From Pseudomonas sp. J452 (GTDB lineage Bacteria; Pseudomonadota; Gammaproteobacteria; Pseudomonadales; Pseudomonadaceae), in NCBI RefSeq assembly GCF_024666525.1, contig NZ_CP088294.1, forward strand, positions 3,658,001 through 3,722,000: 64,000 nucleotides of DNA. Direction: 5' to 3'. Position numbers and translations under genes: made by a program. The notes under the pieces were generated by a model. It was not told where the DNA came from, did not search any database, and was given only the letters and a program-made list of their open reading frames with translations. Shown here one piece after another: positions 16,890 to 25,537 of the stretch (position 1 is its first letter; the number at the start of each line of letters is the position of its first letter).

Positions 16890-18025
16890 GCGGGCACCGT
16901 TGGCGTGATGGAGATCAACCCGTTGCGGCTGAGGTTGAAACTCTGGGTGAATTTGCCGCGGCCCAGGGTGCTGGTGACGCTGCTGACGTAGTACAGGCCG
17001 TCGTAGGCGACCCCGGCGCCACGCACGCCTACCAGCTTGCGTGGGCGCAGGATGCGCCCGTAACGCAGCACGTCAAGGCTGCCGCTGGCGCTCACCGCGT
17101 CCTGGGATTTCTTCGCCTCGGCCAGGCCGGCACAGATGGCCTGCATCGGGCTCATCTTGGCCGTTTCCTTCATCATCTTGAGGTTGGCCAGCGGCGTGGA
17201 CAGCACGCCCAGCGGCGGCTGCAGCGGGTTGAGATTGGGGATCGGAATGGGGATCGGCGCGCGGGTCATCTGGTTCTGGATGAACACGATCGGCAGCACG
17301 CCCTTGGTCGGATCGAAACTGAAGTTCAGCGACTCGACATTGGTGTGCGCGTCCATGTCGATGTTCAGCGCCGGTTGCGGTATGCCGACTTTGATCTCGG
17401 GGCCGAAGTAGGCGATGTTGGTCAGCGGCACCTCGCCCGGCTCGATGTAGAACACATGGCCGACTTCCTCGGCCAGTTGACGGATGTAGGCCAGGTCCGT
17501 GCCCTGCTGGGCAGGAATGCGCTCGATGGGGATCGGCACGTCCGGGAAGAACGACGGGATCGGCAGCGGAATAATGCCGAACGCCGCGTACTTGGCGCAG
17601 ATCAGCGCCACACGGGCCTCGACCGGCATGGCCGGGTAGGGCATGCCGGAGAAGTCGATCAGGTCCATCACCTTGGTCAGGTCTTCGCCGGTGATGGTGA
17701 TGCTGCCGGGCTGGCGATTCTGCCCGGCCTGCACCTCGACATTGGTCAGCACGCCATCGAACAGCGGCTGCGCCCGCCCGCCGAGGGTGACGATCAGCAC
17801 CACCCGCAGCGGCGGCGTGCCCAGGCTGGCGTTGTTGCCCACGGCAATCAGGAACAGGGTATTCAGTTCGGACTTGCTGTTGACCTTGAAGCGCAGCTGG
17901 AAGCCGCTGGCGCCCTCGCTGGCACTGGTCACCGTGACCTCTTCGAGGGCGTCGATCAGCATCGCCGGCACGGGCAGCGGAATGATCGGGCCGATCAGCA
18001 GGCTGAGGTGGACGGCATTGCTCAT
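16886..18025 (-). CDS. gpD/late-control-type hub protein of the eCIS
   Basis: A 379-residue protein of the phage late control D (gp27/VgrG N-terminal) family. It has a beta-barrel region with LFDGVLTNVEVQAGQNRQPGSITITGEDLTKVMDL, then YIRQLAEEVGHVFYIEPGEVP, and a final segment GLYYVSSVTSTLGRGKFTQSFNLSRNG, a common ending of hub proteins. It trimerises at the centre of the baseplate and connects the inner tube to the spike. Overlapping ATGA junctions join it to both neighbours. Confidence 0.88.
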   Translation of the reverse strand: MSNAVHLSLLIGPIIPLPVPAMLIDALEEVTVTSASEGASGFQLRFKVNSKSELNTLFLIAVGNNASLGTPPLRVVLIVTLGGRAQPLFDGVLTNVEVQAGQNRQPGSITITGEDLTKVMDLIDFSGMPYPAMPVEARVALICAKYAAFGIIPLPIPSFFPDVPIPIERIPAQQGTDLAYIRQLAEEVGHVFYIEPGEVPLTNIAYFGPEIKVGIPQPALNIDMDAHTNVESLNFSFDPTKGVLPIVFIQNQMTRAPIPIPIPNLNPLQPPLGVLSTPLANLKMMKETAKMSPMQAICAGLAEAKKSQDAVSASGSLDVLRYGRILRPRKLVGVRGAGVAYDGLYYVSSVTSTLGRGKFTQSFNLSRNGLISITPTVPA

Positions 18026-18381
18026 GCGTCGTCTCCCGGCACGCCTTCCGGCAAGGTGATGCGCAGGCGGCGGCCGACGGTCTCGGTCAGCTCATCCGGG
18101 CGCAGCGCGCCGTTGCCGTCGCACAGCCGCCAGTACTGCTGCGGGTCGCCCAGATGGCGCGCGGCCAGGTTGTCGAGGCGGTCGCCGACTTCCACCCGAT
18201 GCTCGCCCAGGGTGGCGAAGTTCTCCGGCGGTGGCACGAAGCGCCGGCGTACATAACTCAGCACCTCGCCGTCGGCACGCACCCACTGGGCGATATCCAG
18301 GCCGTGGTAGCGACTGTCCGGAGCGAAAGCCGGGGCGGTGAGGGCGTTGGCCTGCAGAAAGGCCTTGAGCGGATCGATCAT
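18022..18381 (-). CDS. tail protein X/LysM-like adaptor of the eCIS
   Basis: A 119-residue protein with a LysM-like or phage tail X module in the C-terminal half: EHRVEVGDRLDNLAARHLGDPQQYWRLCDGNG. The N-terminal part contains DSRYHGLDIAQWVRADGEVLSYVRRRFVP, a region seen in baseplate LysM proteins of contractile systems. It probably pairs with the preceding tube-type protein; together they correspond to the Afp7 position. It overlaps both neighbours by four bases. Confidence 0.8.
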   Translation of the reverse strand: MIDPLKAFLQANALTAPAFAPDSRYHGLDIAQWVRADGEVLSYVRRRFVPPPENFATLGEHRVEVGDRLDNLAARHLGDPQQYWRLCDGNGALRPDELTETVGRRLRITLPEGVPGDDA

Positions 18382-19043
18382 GGCAGGCCTCCAATGCCCA
18401 GAGCGTCGAAACCGAAGGTGGCGGCTTTACCGGCCAGCTTCTCGCGTGATTGCAGGTAGGCCATGAACAGCCCGCCGCCCTTGTGATCGAAACCGAGGTC
18501 GTCCACCGAGAGCACGCGTAGGCCGAGGTTGCAGGTGGCGTTGATCGGGTTGAGCTGCGGGTCGAACGCCTCTTCGGCGATGGAGAAATCGGTCACCCGC
18601 ACCGGCACAATGCGCTTGGCGCCCCAGACGAACAGCACCAGGGCCGACTCCATCGGCGCGATCTCCAGGGTGCCCGCCGCGGCCAGCGCCTTGCCGGCCA
18701 GCAGATCGGCTGCCGCCGGGTTGATCAGCGACTCCAGCACCGCCAGCTGCGGGGCGATGCCGGCATCCACCACGGCCTGATGTTGTTCCGGATACTGCAG
18801 CTGGTCGGCGGCGTCGATCTCCACCTCCAGTTGGAAGGTCTCCACCGCCGGCCCCTTCAAGCGCAGCGCCTCGGAACGCTCGGCCCCGTCGCCGGCCCCT
18901 TGCACCTGCAGGCTGCGGGTGAGCTTTTCCGGGTTGTACTGCAGGGCGATCACCCGACGCACCTGGGCCGATTGCGGGTCGATCATGACCAGGCCGGCTT
19001 TGACCAGGCGGGGGGAATTACTGAGGCCAGTCATGCTGAACAT
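18378..19043 (-). CDS. CIS tube-type baseplate adaptor (Afp7-like)
   Basis: A 221-residue protein of the contractile-injection tube/adaptor family. It contains VIALQYNPEKLTRSLQVQG near the N-terminus and a FEVEIDAADQ-like segment (FQLEVEIDAADQLQYP). A C-terminal stretch has LEIAPMESALVLFVWG and VRVTDFSIAEEAFDP, typical of Afp7-like proteins that link tube to hub. The usual C-terminal LysM is absent here and is supplied by the next gene. The start could also be the ATG three codons further in. Confidence 0.85.
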   Translation of the reverse strand: MFSMTGLSNSPRLVKAGLVMIDPQSAQVRRVIALQYNPEKLTRSLQVQGAGDGAERSEALRLKGPAVETFQLEVEIDAADQLQYPEQHQAVVDAGIAPQLAVLESLINPAAADLLAGKALAAAGTLEIAPMESALVLFVWGAKRIVPVRVTDFSIAEEAFDPQLNPINATCNLGLRVLSVDDLGFDHKGGGLFMAYLQSREKLAGKAATFGFDALGIGGLP

Positions 19044-19126
19044 GCTCCGTAGCGGGTTGCGTCTTGCCGTGCATTTACCCTGAACGCTGTCTTCATGGAT
19101 CGCCCATCCTGTGTGGCAGCAGCTGT

Positions 19127-20404
19127 CTAATCGCAGCTGCTGTGTCTGGCGTAAGCGCCGGTGTAGCTACCGCTGACCTCGACCGTGGTGACGTTCGAGC
19201 GGGCACTGTCGAAGATGATCTTGGAGGCGCCCCGGTGCAGCCTGACGCAACCGTGGGAAGCGGGGTGGCTGGGCACGCTGGAGTAGTAGTGGAAGCCCAC
19301 TCCGTCGCGCTGGAAACCACTGAAGTTCTGCAACCCCAGGCGTGGCGTAACGCAGCTCTGCGCGCCCAGGGTGAAGGTGCCTTTGGGGGTACAACAGCTG
19401 CCGCTACTCTTGCTGTGCTCGGTGTCGTTGCAGCTGGCCTGGCCCGTCACTCCGGCACCGGTGGAACAGTTGATGATGCCGTCACCGGTAGCAGCCAGTA
19501 CGTTCCGCTCGGCCTCCGCGACGCTGGGGCCGGTCCAGTCCAGGGTGACCTTCTGATTGGTCAGCGAGACGTTGATCTTGCTGATGTAGGTCTCCGGAAA
19601 GTCCAGCGGCTGGGTGCTGGGGTGCTCGTTGTCCCTGCCGCTGCAGATGGTCGCCTGGTAGAGCTGCCAGCCTATCGGGGCCGGGGAGATATTCGGTGGT
19701 GCATCCTGTAGCCGGGCGGTATTCGCGGTTACCCCTGCGCGGGCTGCCACCAGAGGTGCGCGGCCCTGCTGCACCACATGGGTCAGCTCGTGGGCGAGCA
19801 AGCCCCTGGGGCGGCTGGAGGCGACCCGCTCGGACAGGTAGATATGGTTGCTGCGGGTGGCCGCCAGGGCGTTGATCTGCCGGGTGTATTGATGGGCCTG
19901 GCTGTCGTTGTGAATACGCACGGCTGAGAAGTCCCGGCCGAAGAAGTTTTCGAAAGGGCGACGCTCTGCGCTGGGCATGGCAGATCCCCCGCCCATCGAT
20001 GAGGGGGCATGGCTGACAGGCTCAACTCGGGCGTCGGCACGCTTGGTCAGTACCTCGTCGGCGGCGGTTCCAGGCTCGCCAAGGTTGCTCTCGGCGGTTT
20101 CCGTCACCGAGCCGTCGCCCTTGTTCCCCTGCGCGGCACCTTGCGCCGGCGCGGGACTTTCCTCGTCGTCCTTCTTCAGCACAGCCTGCTGTGGGGCGGC
20201 GCTGGCTGTCGGGCGCGGCCCACCGCCCGCGAAGCCGGAGCGAGTAAAGCGCTCGGCCATCAGATCGGCCTCGCTCTCCAGGCGCTGGCGTTGCGCCTGA
20301 CTCAACAGTGAGGGCTCTTGCCCTCGCGCAGCGGCGCTTGGTGCGCGCTCCTTGCAACTTGCGCACTGGCTGCAGGGTGCCGACTTGCTGCTACATGAGC
20401 CCAT
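19127..20404 (-). CDS. eCIS-core (DUF4157) protein with L,D-transpeptidase domain
   Basis: A 425-residue protein. Residues 1-60 carry a cysteine-rich leader (CSQCASCKER) and a helix beginning EADLMAERF. A low-complexity linker follows to about residue 140, then the eCIS-core/DUF4157 domain with zinc-protease-like HELTH at 205-209. The C-terminal domain is YkuD-type: SHGCVR (383-388) supplies the catalytic Cys386, with a histidine upstream in FHYYSS. YkuD enzymes form 3-3 peptidoglycan cross-links or attach proteins to peptidoglycan. There is no signal peptide, so delivery through the particle is the likely route. It lies among two other eCIS-core genes between the ATPase and baseplate genes. 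Confidence 0.87.
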   Translation of the reverse strand: MGSCSSKSAPCSQCASCKERAPSAAARGQEPSLLSQAQRQRLESEADLMAERFTRSGFAGGGPRPTASAAPQQAVLKKDDEESPAPAQGAAQGNKGDGSVTETAESNLGEPGTAADEVLTKRADARVEPVSHAPSSMGGGSAMPSAERRPFENFFGRDFSAVRIHNDSQAHQYTRQINALAATRSNHIYLSERVASSRPRGLLAHELTHVVQQGRAPLVAARAGVTANTARLQDAPPNISPAPIGWQLYQATICSGRDNEHPSTQPLDFPETYISKINVSLTNQKVTLDWTGPSVAEAERNVLAATGDGIINCSTGAGVTGQASCNDTEHSKSSGSCCTPKGTFTLGAQSCVTPRLGLQNFSGFQRDGVGFHYYSSVPSHPASHGCVRLHRGASKIIFDSARSNVTTVEVSGSYTGAYARHSSCD

Positions 20405-20418
20405 GTTCGCTCCTGCCT

Positions 20419-21828
20419 TTACGGCTTCTCGAAGGAAACCGTTGAGTTGTGGTCGCGGCGCATGACCAGGGTGATGTGGTCCATGACCGCGCCCAGGTGC
20501 GTGGAAGAGTTGCGCCGAATGTCGTGGTAGAGCATGACGATCTTGGGGGCCGAAGGCGTGGTACCCCGCCAGCTGCGTGCAGCCATGGCACTTAGCCCGG
20601 TTTCAACGTTGGTCTTGAGCTGGACCAGTGACAGCTCGCCACCGGGGTCGCCGTCTATGTCCCAGAGCAGGTTGGTCAGGCTGAGCGAGGCGTAGGTACT
20701 GCGTACAGCGGCGTCCGAGCTGCCAAACGGAGGCCTGACCAGGGTGGCTGTTACGCCGGCCTCGGTCTCGGTGGCGGTGGTGTCGCGGATAAAGTCGCGG
20801 GCACCGGCCAGCTCGCCGCTCAGACGGCCGGCGGCCTGGGCGGTGATATGTGACTCATGATCCCGGGTGCCACCGGTGTGGATGCCAATGGCGTGGCCTT
20901 CGGCATGCATGCGGCGGATCAACTGCCGGCCCACCCTGGTGTTGCCCCGAATGGGCCGTCCATCGCCGCCCTGCGCATGGCTCTGAATGAAAAAGCCGGC
21001 CTTGGCCCCTTTGTCGCGCAGGGTGTCGAGGACCTTCTCGGTCCTGTTGCTGCCGGTGCCCAACCCGGCCGCATGCGGGCCGTCGTCGAAGGTCAGGGCG
21101 ACTACCCGGGCTGTTGGCGTAGGGGGAACACGTTGTGCAGGCTCTGCCACTGCTCCCGCTTCTGCCTCTGCCTGGGGCGGCGCACTGGCCGTAGAGCCGC
21201 CCGCACCGTCGCCAGTGCGCTGCACCCGCTGGTTCCCTGTGGCAGATGCGCCTTGTTGCACGACATGCGCCAACTCATGGGCCAGCAGTGCGCGCCCGCT
21301 GCCACTGTCGGGCGCGTAACGGCCCTGGGCAAACACGACATGCCGCCCCACGGTATAGGCATGCGCGGCAACATCCCGTGCCGAGTTGGCGGCGGCATTG
21401 TCGCGGTGTACCCGGACCTGAGCGAAATCATGGCCGAAGCGGGGCTCGAAGAAGGCTCTGGCGGCGCCGGGCAGCGGCTCGCCAGCAGACTGCAAGGTTC
21501 TGGTTACGCTCGCCGGGGCCACCGATGTAGCGGCGGCGCCATGGGCAACGCGGCTGAGATGGGGGCGCGCCGAGGGCTGAATGCGGGTCTTGCCGGCGTC
21601 ACCGAGCACCTGAGCGGCGGCCCGGTCGGCTTCCTGCTCCAGCGGGTCATTAGTGGCGCCCACCGCCAGCCGGGTTTGCATCCCCAGCGCCTGGGGACGT
21701 CGGCACTGCTCGCAGTCAGCCGCTAGGCTGGAGGCCGGGTTGCCATAGGCACACTTGCGCTGCAGCAATGGCGCTGCAGCGCTGGTGGCGGCGACCGGGC
21801 TCAAGGCGGACTTGCTGCTCATCGACAT
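20419..21828 (-). CDS. eCIS-core (DUF4157) protein with NodB polysaccharide deacetylase domain
   Basis: A 469-residue protein. A leader with LLQRKCAYG and CEQC (about 21-42) is followed by the DUF4157 domain ending in HELAH (184-188), a linker, and a NodB domain. NodB motifs: TFDDGP (246-251), IHTGGTRDH (316-324, metal-binding histidines with unusual spacing), RPPFG (365-369), WDID (389-392) and LYHD (433-436). The enzyme class removes acetyl groups from N-acetylglucosamine polymers such as peptidoglycan, chitin or capsule. A second ATG at 21822 has better ribosome-site spacing (GAGG seven bases away). It has no signal peptide, consistent with a particle cargo. Confidence 0.87.
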   Translation of the reverse strand: MSMSSKSALSPVAATSAAAPLLQRKCAYGNPASSLAADCEQCRRPQALGMQTRLAVGATNDPLEQEADRAAAQVLGDAGKTRIQPSARPHLSRVAHGAAATSVAPASVTRTLQSAGEPLPGAARAFFEPRFGHDFAQVRVHRDNAAANSARDVAAHAYTVGRHVVFAQGRYAPDSGSGRALLAHELAHVVQQGASATGNQRVQRTGDGAGGSTASAPPQAEAEAGAVAEPAQRVPPTPTARVVALTFDDGPHAAGLGTGSNRTEKVLDTLRDKGAKAGFFIQSHAQGGDGRPIRGNTRVGRQLIRRMHAEGHAIGIHTGGTRDHESHITAQAAGRLSGELAGARDFIRDTTATETEAGVTATLVRPPFGSSDAAVRSTYASLSLTNLLWDIDGDPGGELSLVQLKTNVETGLSAMAARSWRGTTPSAPKIVMLYHDIRRNSSTHLGAVMDHITLVMRRDHNSTVSFEKP

Positions 21829-21852
21829 GCCTCGGGCACGCTACCCATAGAC

Positions 21853-23382
21853 TCAAGGGCTCGGGTACTGATCACTGAAGTCTCCTTTTTTCCTGCAGGC
21901 GTTGTTCTTCGCATCCGTTGCGGTGACGGTCTGCCAGGCGGAACCATCCCAATAGGTCACGGTTCCGCCCTGGTAGATGCCCGGCTGCGGGGCGGTCTGC
22001 CCCTTGTGGCGCGACTCCACGACCGACTTCCAGATGGCAATGATCGCCGCCACATCGACGGGCTGATCGAGCAGCAGGGGGCGATTGAGTTCGTTGATGC
22101 GCTTGGTCAGGTCGGCGCGCACGGCTGCTCCTTCTAGAGGGGCCGACTTGCGGTAGCCGAGGATCACCGCGTTGGGGAACAGGCCGCTGAACACAGAGGC
22201 AGCCTCCTGGCACAAGGTTGCGCAGCTGGTGCTGATCATCAGCTTGACGTTGCCGAAGCCACCTTTCTTCTCGACATAGCGCAGGTCGAAGCCTTTGCTC
22301 TCATCGCCATTGGCGAACAGCCCTGGCGCCTTGTACTGGGCGTATTGATGGCCACGGAAATAGACGATGTCGGTGCGCTCCAGATCGGCCACGTCACCGG
22401 CGCCCGCTTTCTTGGCCCTTGTCTTGTGCGTCTTGCCTTCACTGGACAACTCGAAGGTATTGGACTTCAGCGACTCGCTCGTGCCCAGCTTGTCCAGATG
22501 CGTTTTGACGTCGGGGGCATAGCCCGGGTAGAAGCCGACATAGCCACCAAACGCGGTACCGGCTGCCGCCCAGGCTTCGTCGGCCTTGGCTGTGGACAGG
22601 CTGCTGCTCAGGCTGTCCTTGACCTCGGTCTGCTGCTTGGCCGTGGCGCAACGGCGGATCGGCTTGAGCGCACGGATCAATGGCAACAGGTCAGCGGTTT
22701 TACTCGCTTTCTTGGCCTGCGCCTCGACTGCCTTGCGCGCGCTAGCGAAATTGAAGGTTTCGCACAGCGGGTCGGCAGGCGCTTTGGCAGCCGGCGCCCT
22801 GCGTAGGACCTGGCTCTGTTGCGTGACGTGAGTTAGCTCATGGGCCAGCAGGCGCTTGCCCTCCTGGCTATGGGGGGCGTACTGACCGGCCGCGAACACC
22901 AGGTCCTGGCCGACCGTGTAGGCGCGGGCCTGGACCGCTCTGGCCGACGCTGCCGCAGTCCCGTCGGTATGCACGCGCACCTTGGCAAAGTCGTGGCCGA
23001 GGCGCGGTTCGAAGAACGCGCGCGCGTCGTTGCCCAGTGGTTCCCCAGGTGAGCGCAGCGCCTGATTAACTACTGGCGGTACAGCTGCGCCGCCGGCGCC
23101 GCCATCGTCTGACTTGCGCCGCAGCGGTGTGGCTGTGGCCGGGTGCACGGTGGGAGCATTGCCGGGTGATCCGCCCACGACTTGCTCGGCAATTCGATCA
23201 GCCTCACGTTCGTACTGATCGTCTGCGGGGCCGATGGCCAGCTTGCGCTGCAGGCGCTGCGCGCATTCCGTGCATTCACCGGTAAGCCCTGAGGCCTGGC
23301 CACCGCAGCTGCATTTGCGTTGCAGCAATAGCCCTGAGTGCTCGGGCGACGGGTTCAGCTGTTCGACTCGCCCCAGGCTCAT
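21853..23382 (-). CDS. eCIS-core (DUF4157) protein with candidate caspase-fold C-terminus
   Basis: A 509-residue protein. The leader contains LLQRKCSCGG and CTEC (about 19-40), then the EADRIAEQV helix, and DUF4157 with HELTH at 181-185. The C-terminal 300 residues match no family I recognise with confidence. Two hydrophobic strands end in possible catalytic residues: TDIVYFRGHQ (His345) and VKLMISTSCATLC (Cys387). This strand-His, strand-Cys order is typical of clan CD (caspase/CHAT) cysteine peptidases. It overlaps the previous small gene by ATGA, so it belongs to the operon. Function is inferred from pattern only. Confidence 0.8.
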   Translation of the reverse strand: MSLGRVEQLNPSPEHSGLLLQRKCSCGGQASGLTGECTECAQRLQRKLAIGPADDQYEREADRIAEQVVGGSPGNAPTVHPATATPLRRKSDDGGAGGAAVPPVVNQALRSPGEPLGNDARAFFEPRLGHDFAKVRVHTDGTAAASARAVQARAYTVGQDLVFAAGQYAPHSQEGKRLLAHELTHVTQQSQVLRRAPAAKAPADPLCETFNFASARKAVEAQAKKASKTADLLPLIRALKPIRRCATAKQQTEVKDSLSSSLSTAKADEAWAAAGTAFGGYVGFYPGYAPDVKTHLDKLGTSESLKSNTFELSSEGKTHKTRAKKAGAGDVADLERTDIVYFRGHQYAQYKAPGLFANGDESKGFDLRYVEKKGGFGNVKLMISTSCATLCQEAASVFSGLFPNAVILGYRKSAPLEGAAVRADLTKRINELNRPLLLDQPVDVAAIIAIWKSVVESRHKGQTAPQPGIYQGGTVTYWDGSAWQTVTATDAKNNACRKKGDFSDQYPSP

Positions 23383-23642
23383 GGCGCACCTCGTTCGGTT
23401 GTCGGCAGCAACTGACTGGCGACCGCCTGGCCAAACTGCTCGCTGCTGGTGTGGGGCGCGAGTCGGATGGGGGCAGGCCGGTAACGTGCCTGCCGCTCAT
23501 GGCCCTGTAGCGCCGCCAGCCCGCCGTCAGCGGCGAGACGCTGCTGCAGCTCGGCCTGCAAGGCTTCGGCGAATGTGGCGGCGTCCTCTGGGGCGATGCC
23601 ACGCAGCACCAGGCGATCGATATGCAGCACGACACGGCTCAT
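23379..23642 (-). CDS. small conserved-looking eCIS protein
   Basis: An 87-residue soluble protein (MSRVVLHIDRLVLRG..., then FAEALQAELQQRLA). The N-terminal strand-turn-helix resembles small proteins that follow the eCIS ATPase gene in other loci. The start at 23642 is favoured by the ATGA overlap with the ATPase stop; an ATG two codons earlier is possible. It might be a chaperone or adaptor for the cargo genes that follow, judged from position alone. Confidence 0.75.
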   Translation of the reverse strand: MSRVVLHIDRLVLRGIAPEDAATFAEALQAELQQRLAADGGLAALQGHERQARYRPAPIRLAPHTSSEQFGQAVASQLLPTTERGAP

Positions 23643-25537
23643 ACCCACCCCCGTGTTTCCGCATCGGAAATCGGTTTGTCGCGTTTACCTGCCTCGATAT
23701 GCGCGGCCCGCAGCAGATGGCGCATGCCCACCGCCGTTCCGCCCTCGGCGGCGAGGAAGGCGGCGCCGAGGGCGATGTTACGGATGGTGCCGCCCGGTAC
23801 GGACAGGTTCGCCAGCTTGCGGTAGTCCAGCGGCTCCAGCGGTGTCGCCGCCGGAAACACGCCATGCCAGAGCGCCTCACGCTGGATCTGGTCGGGGAAG
23901 GGGAAGTGCACCACGAAGCGCAGGCGCCGGGCGAAGGCGCTGTCCAGCGCGGCTTTGTGGTTGGTGGTGAGGATGGCCAGGCCGCGATAGGACTCCATCC
24001 GTTGCAACAGGTAGCTGACTTCGATGTTGGCGTAGCGGTCGTGACTGTCCTTGACCTCGCTGCGTTTGCCGAACAGCGCATCGGCCTCATCGAATAGCAA
24101 AATGGCGCCGAGCTCTTCGGCGCTGTCGAAGACCCGGCGCAGATTCTTTTCTGTTTCGCCGATGTACTTGCTGACCACGGCCGACAGGTCGATGCGGTAG
24201 AGCACTAGGCCCAGGGTATTGGCCAGCACCTCGGCGGCCAGGGTCTTGCCGGTGCCGGAGTCGCCCCAGAACAGGGTGGCGATGCCCAGGCCACGCGAGC
24301 TTTTCTCGGCAAAGCCCCAGTCGTGATGCACGGTGAGGCGATGCTGGGTATGCACGGCGATCTGCTGCAGGATCCGCCGCTGCGCTTCGGGCAGTACCAG
24401 ATCGTCCCAGTCGGCCCGTGCTTCTATACGCTGAGCCAGTTCGCTCATGCTCGGTGCATCGGCCCGGCAGGCGCGGTGCAGCTCGGCCAGGTCGAGCTCT
24501 GCGCCAAGCCGCGCCGCGATGCTGGCGATGCGCCGCGCGCCGAGGCGGTATTGTCCGGCCAAGCTGTCGAGGGTCGGCGCCAGTTCGTCGTCCCGTTGAC
24601 CCAGGGCCTCGCGCCAGAGCCGGCGTTGCTCGGGGACGTCGGGGCGCTCGACGATGAACGCCTCGCCATCCAGCGCGAGGGGCGCCCGTGACGCGATGAT
24701 CAGCAGTCCGCCAATACGTTCGACGAAGCGTTCCAGTGTTTTGCTCTCGTCATCGCGTAGTTCGATCAGCAGAGCACTGCCGAGCAGGACGGCCTCGCGC
24801 TGCCAGAGCGTGGCCAGTGCTGCCTGCTCGTGGGCCGTGGCGGGAATGTCCACGGCGCGCAGACAATGCAGCGCGACGCCCAGACGCCGGGCAATGTCGG
24901 CGGCGACATCCTGTTGCCCCTGCGGGTCATCGCCGGCCAGCAGGATGGCTCTGGGCCTGGCGCCATCACGCTGCAAGTGGCTGCAGGCGTGCGCACTGAC
25001 AGCAGCATGCGCCCGGCACATCAATCCGGGAGGCGGCAGTGGCGACAGCAAGGGTTGCAGGCGCTGATCCAGATGGTTGAGACCCGCCAGGTAGTGCAAC
25101 ACGCGCTCATCCATGCGTACGCGTCCGCTGGCTAGCCCGCTACTCTCGTCCACCTCCAGCAAGCGCCAACGGCGCAGCGGTTCCGACGGAACCAGAGCAT
25201 CCCAGTGGGCGGAGGGCAACAGGCTCATGGCCAGACCAAACGTCGCCCAGGGGCGGCCTGCCTGGCCATTGGCCTGGGCGCAGAGCGGGCCCAGGCGGGC
25301 GTCCATCTCGACGCCCGCGACGAGCAGCAGGAGGTCGCGCTCGAAGTCGCTCAGTTCGAACAGCTGTGCCAGGGTATCGATGGCCGGCGGCGCGCTCATT
25401 GCCGCACGCAGCTCTGCGCCGCGCATCCGCTCATCCTGCGCGTCGCTGCCGTCGAGCAAGGCCCGCAGACGGGCGAACTCGGCCGCCAGCAACTGCTGGT
25501 TGGCGCTCGACCAGTCCATGGCTGCCGGGGCGTTCAT
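23639..25537 (-). CDS. AAA+ ATPase of the eCIS (Afp15-like)
   Basis: A 632-residue protein. The C-terminal AAA module has Walker A GDSGTGKT (425-432), Walker B LLFDEADALF (480-489), sensor 1 LAILTTNH and an arginine finger region ARRLRFVVHF. The N-terminal half includes a degenerate nucleotide fold (ILLAGDDPQGQQ near 198-209), so it is a winged, two-module ATPase like Afp15/PVC15. Such ATPases are required for assembly or cargo loading of eCIS particles. Overlaps of four bases join it to the DUF4255 gene and the next small gene. Confidence 0.93.
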   Translation of the reverse strand: MNAPAAMDWSSANQQLLAAEFARLRALLDGSDAQDERMRGAELRAAMSAPPAIDTLAQLFELSDFERDLLLLVAGVEMDARLGPLCAQANGQAGRPWATFGLAMSLLPSAHWDALVPSEPLRRWRLLEVDESSGLASGRVRMDERVLHYLAGLNHLDQRLQPLLSPLPPPGLMCRAHAAVSAHACSHLQRDGARPRAILLAGDDPQGQQDVAADIARRLGVALHCLRAVDIPATAHEQAALATLWQREAVLLGSALLIELRDDESKTLERFVERIGGLLIIASRAPLALDGEAFIVERPDVPEQRRLWREALGQRDDELAPTLDSLAGQYRLGARRIASIAARLGAELDLAELHRACRADAPSMSELAQRIEARADWDDLVLPEAQRRILQQIAVHTQHRLTVHHDWGFAEKSSRGLGIATLFWGDSGTGKTLAAEVLANTLGLVLYRIDLSAVVSKYIGETEKNLRRVFDSAEELGAILLFDEADALFGKRSEVKDSHDRYANIEVSYLLQRMESYRGLAILTTNHKAALDSAFARRLRFVVHFPFPDQIQREALWHGVFPAATPLEPLDYRKLANLSVPGGTIRNIALGAAFLAAEGGTAVGMRHLLRAAHIEAGKRDKPISDAETRGWV

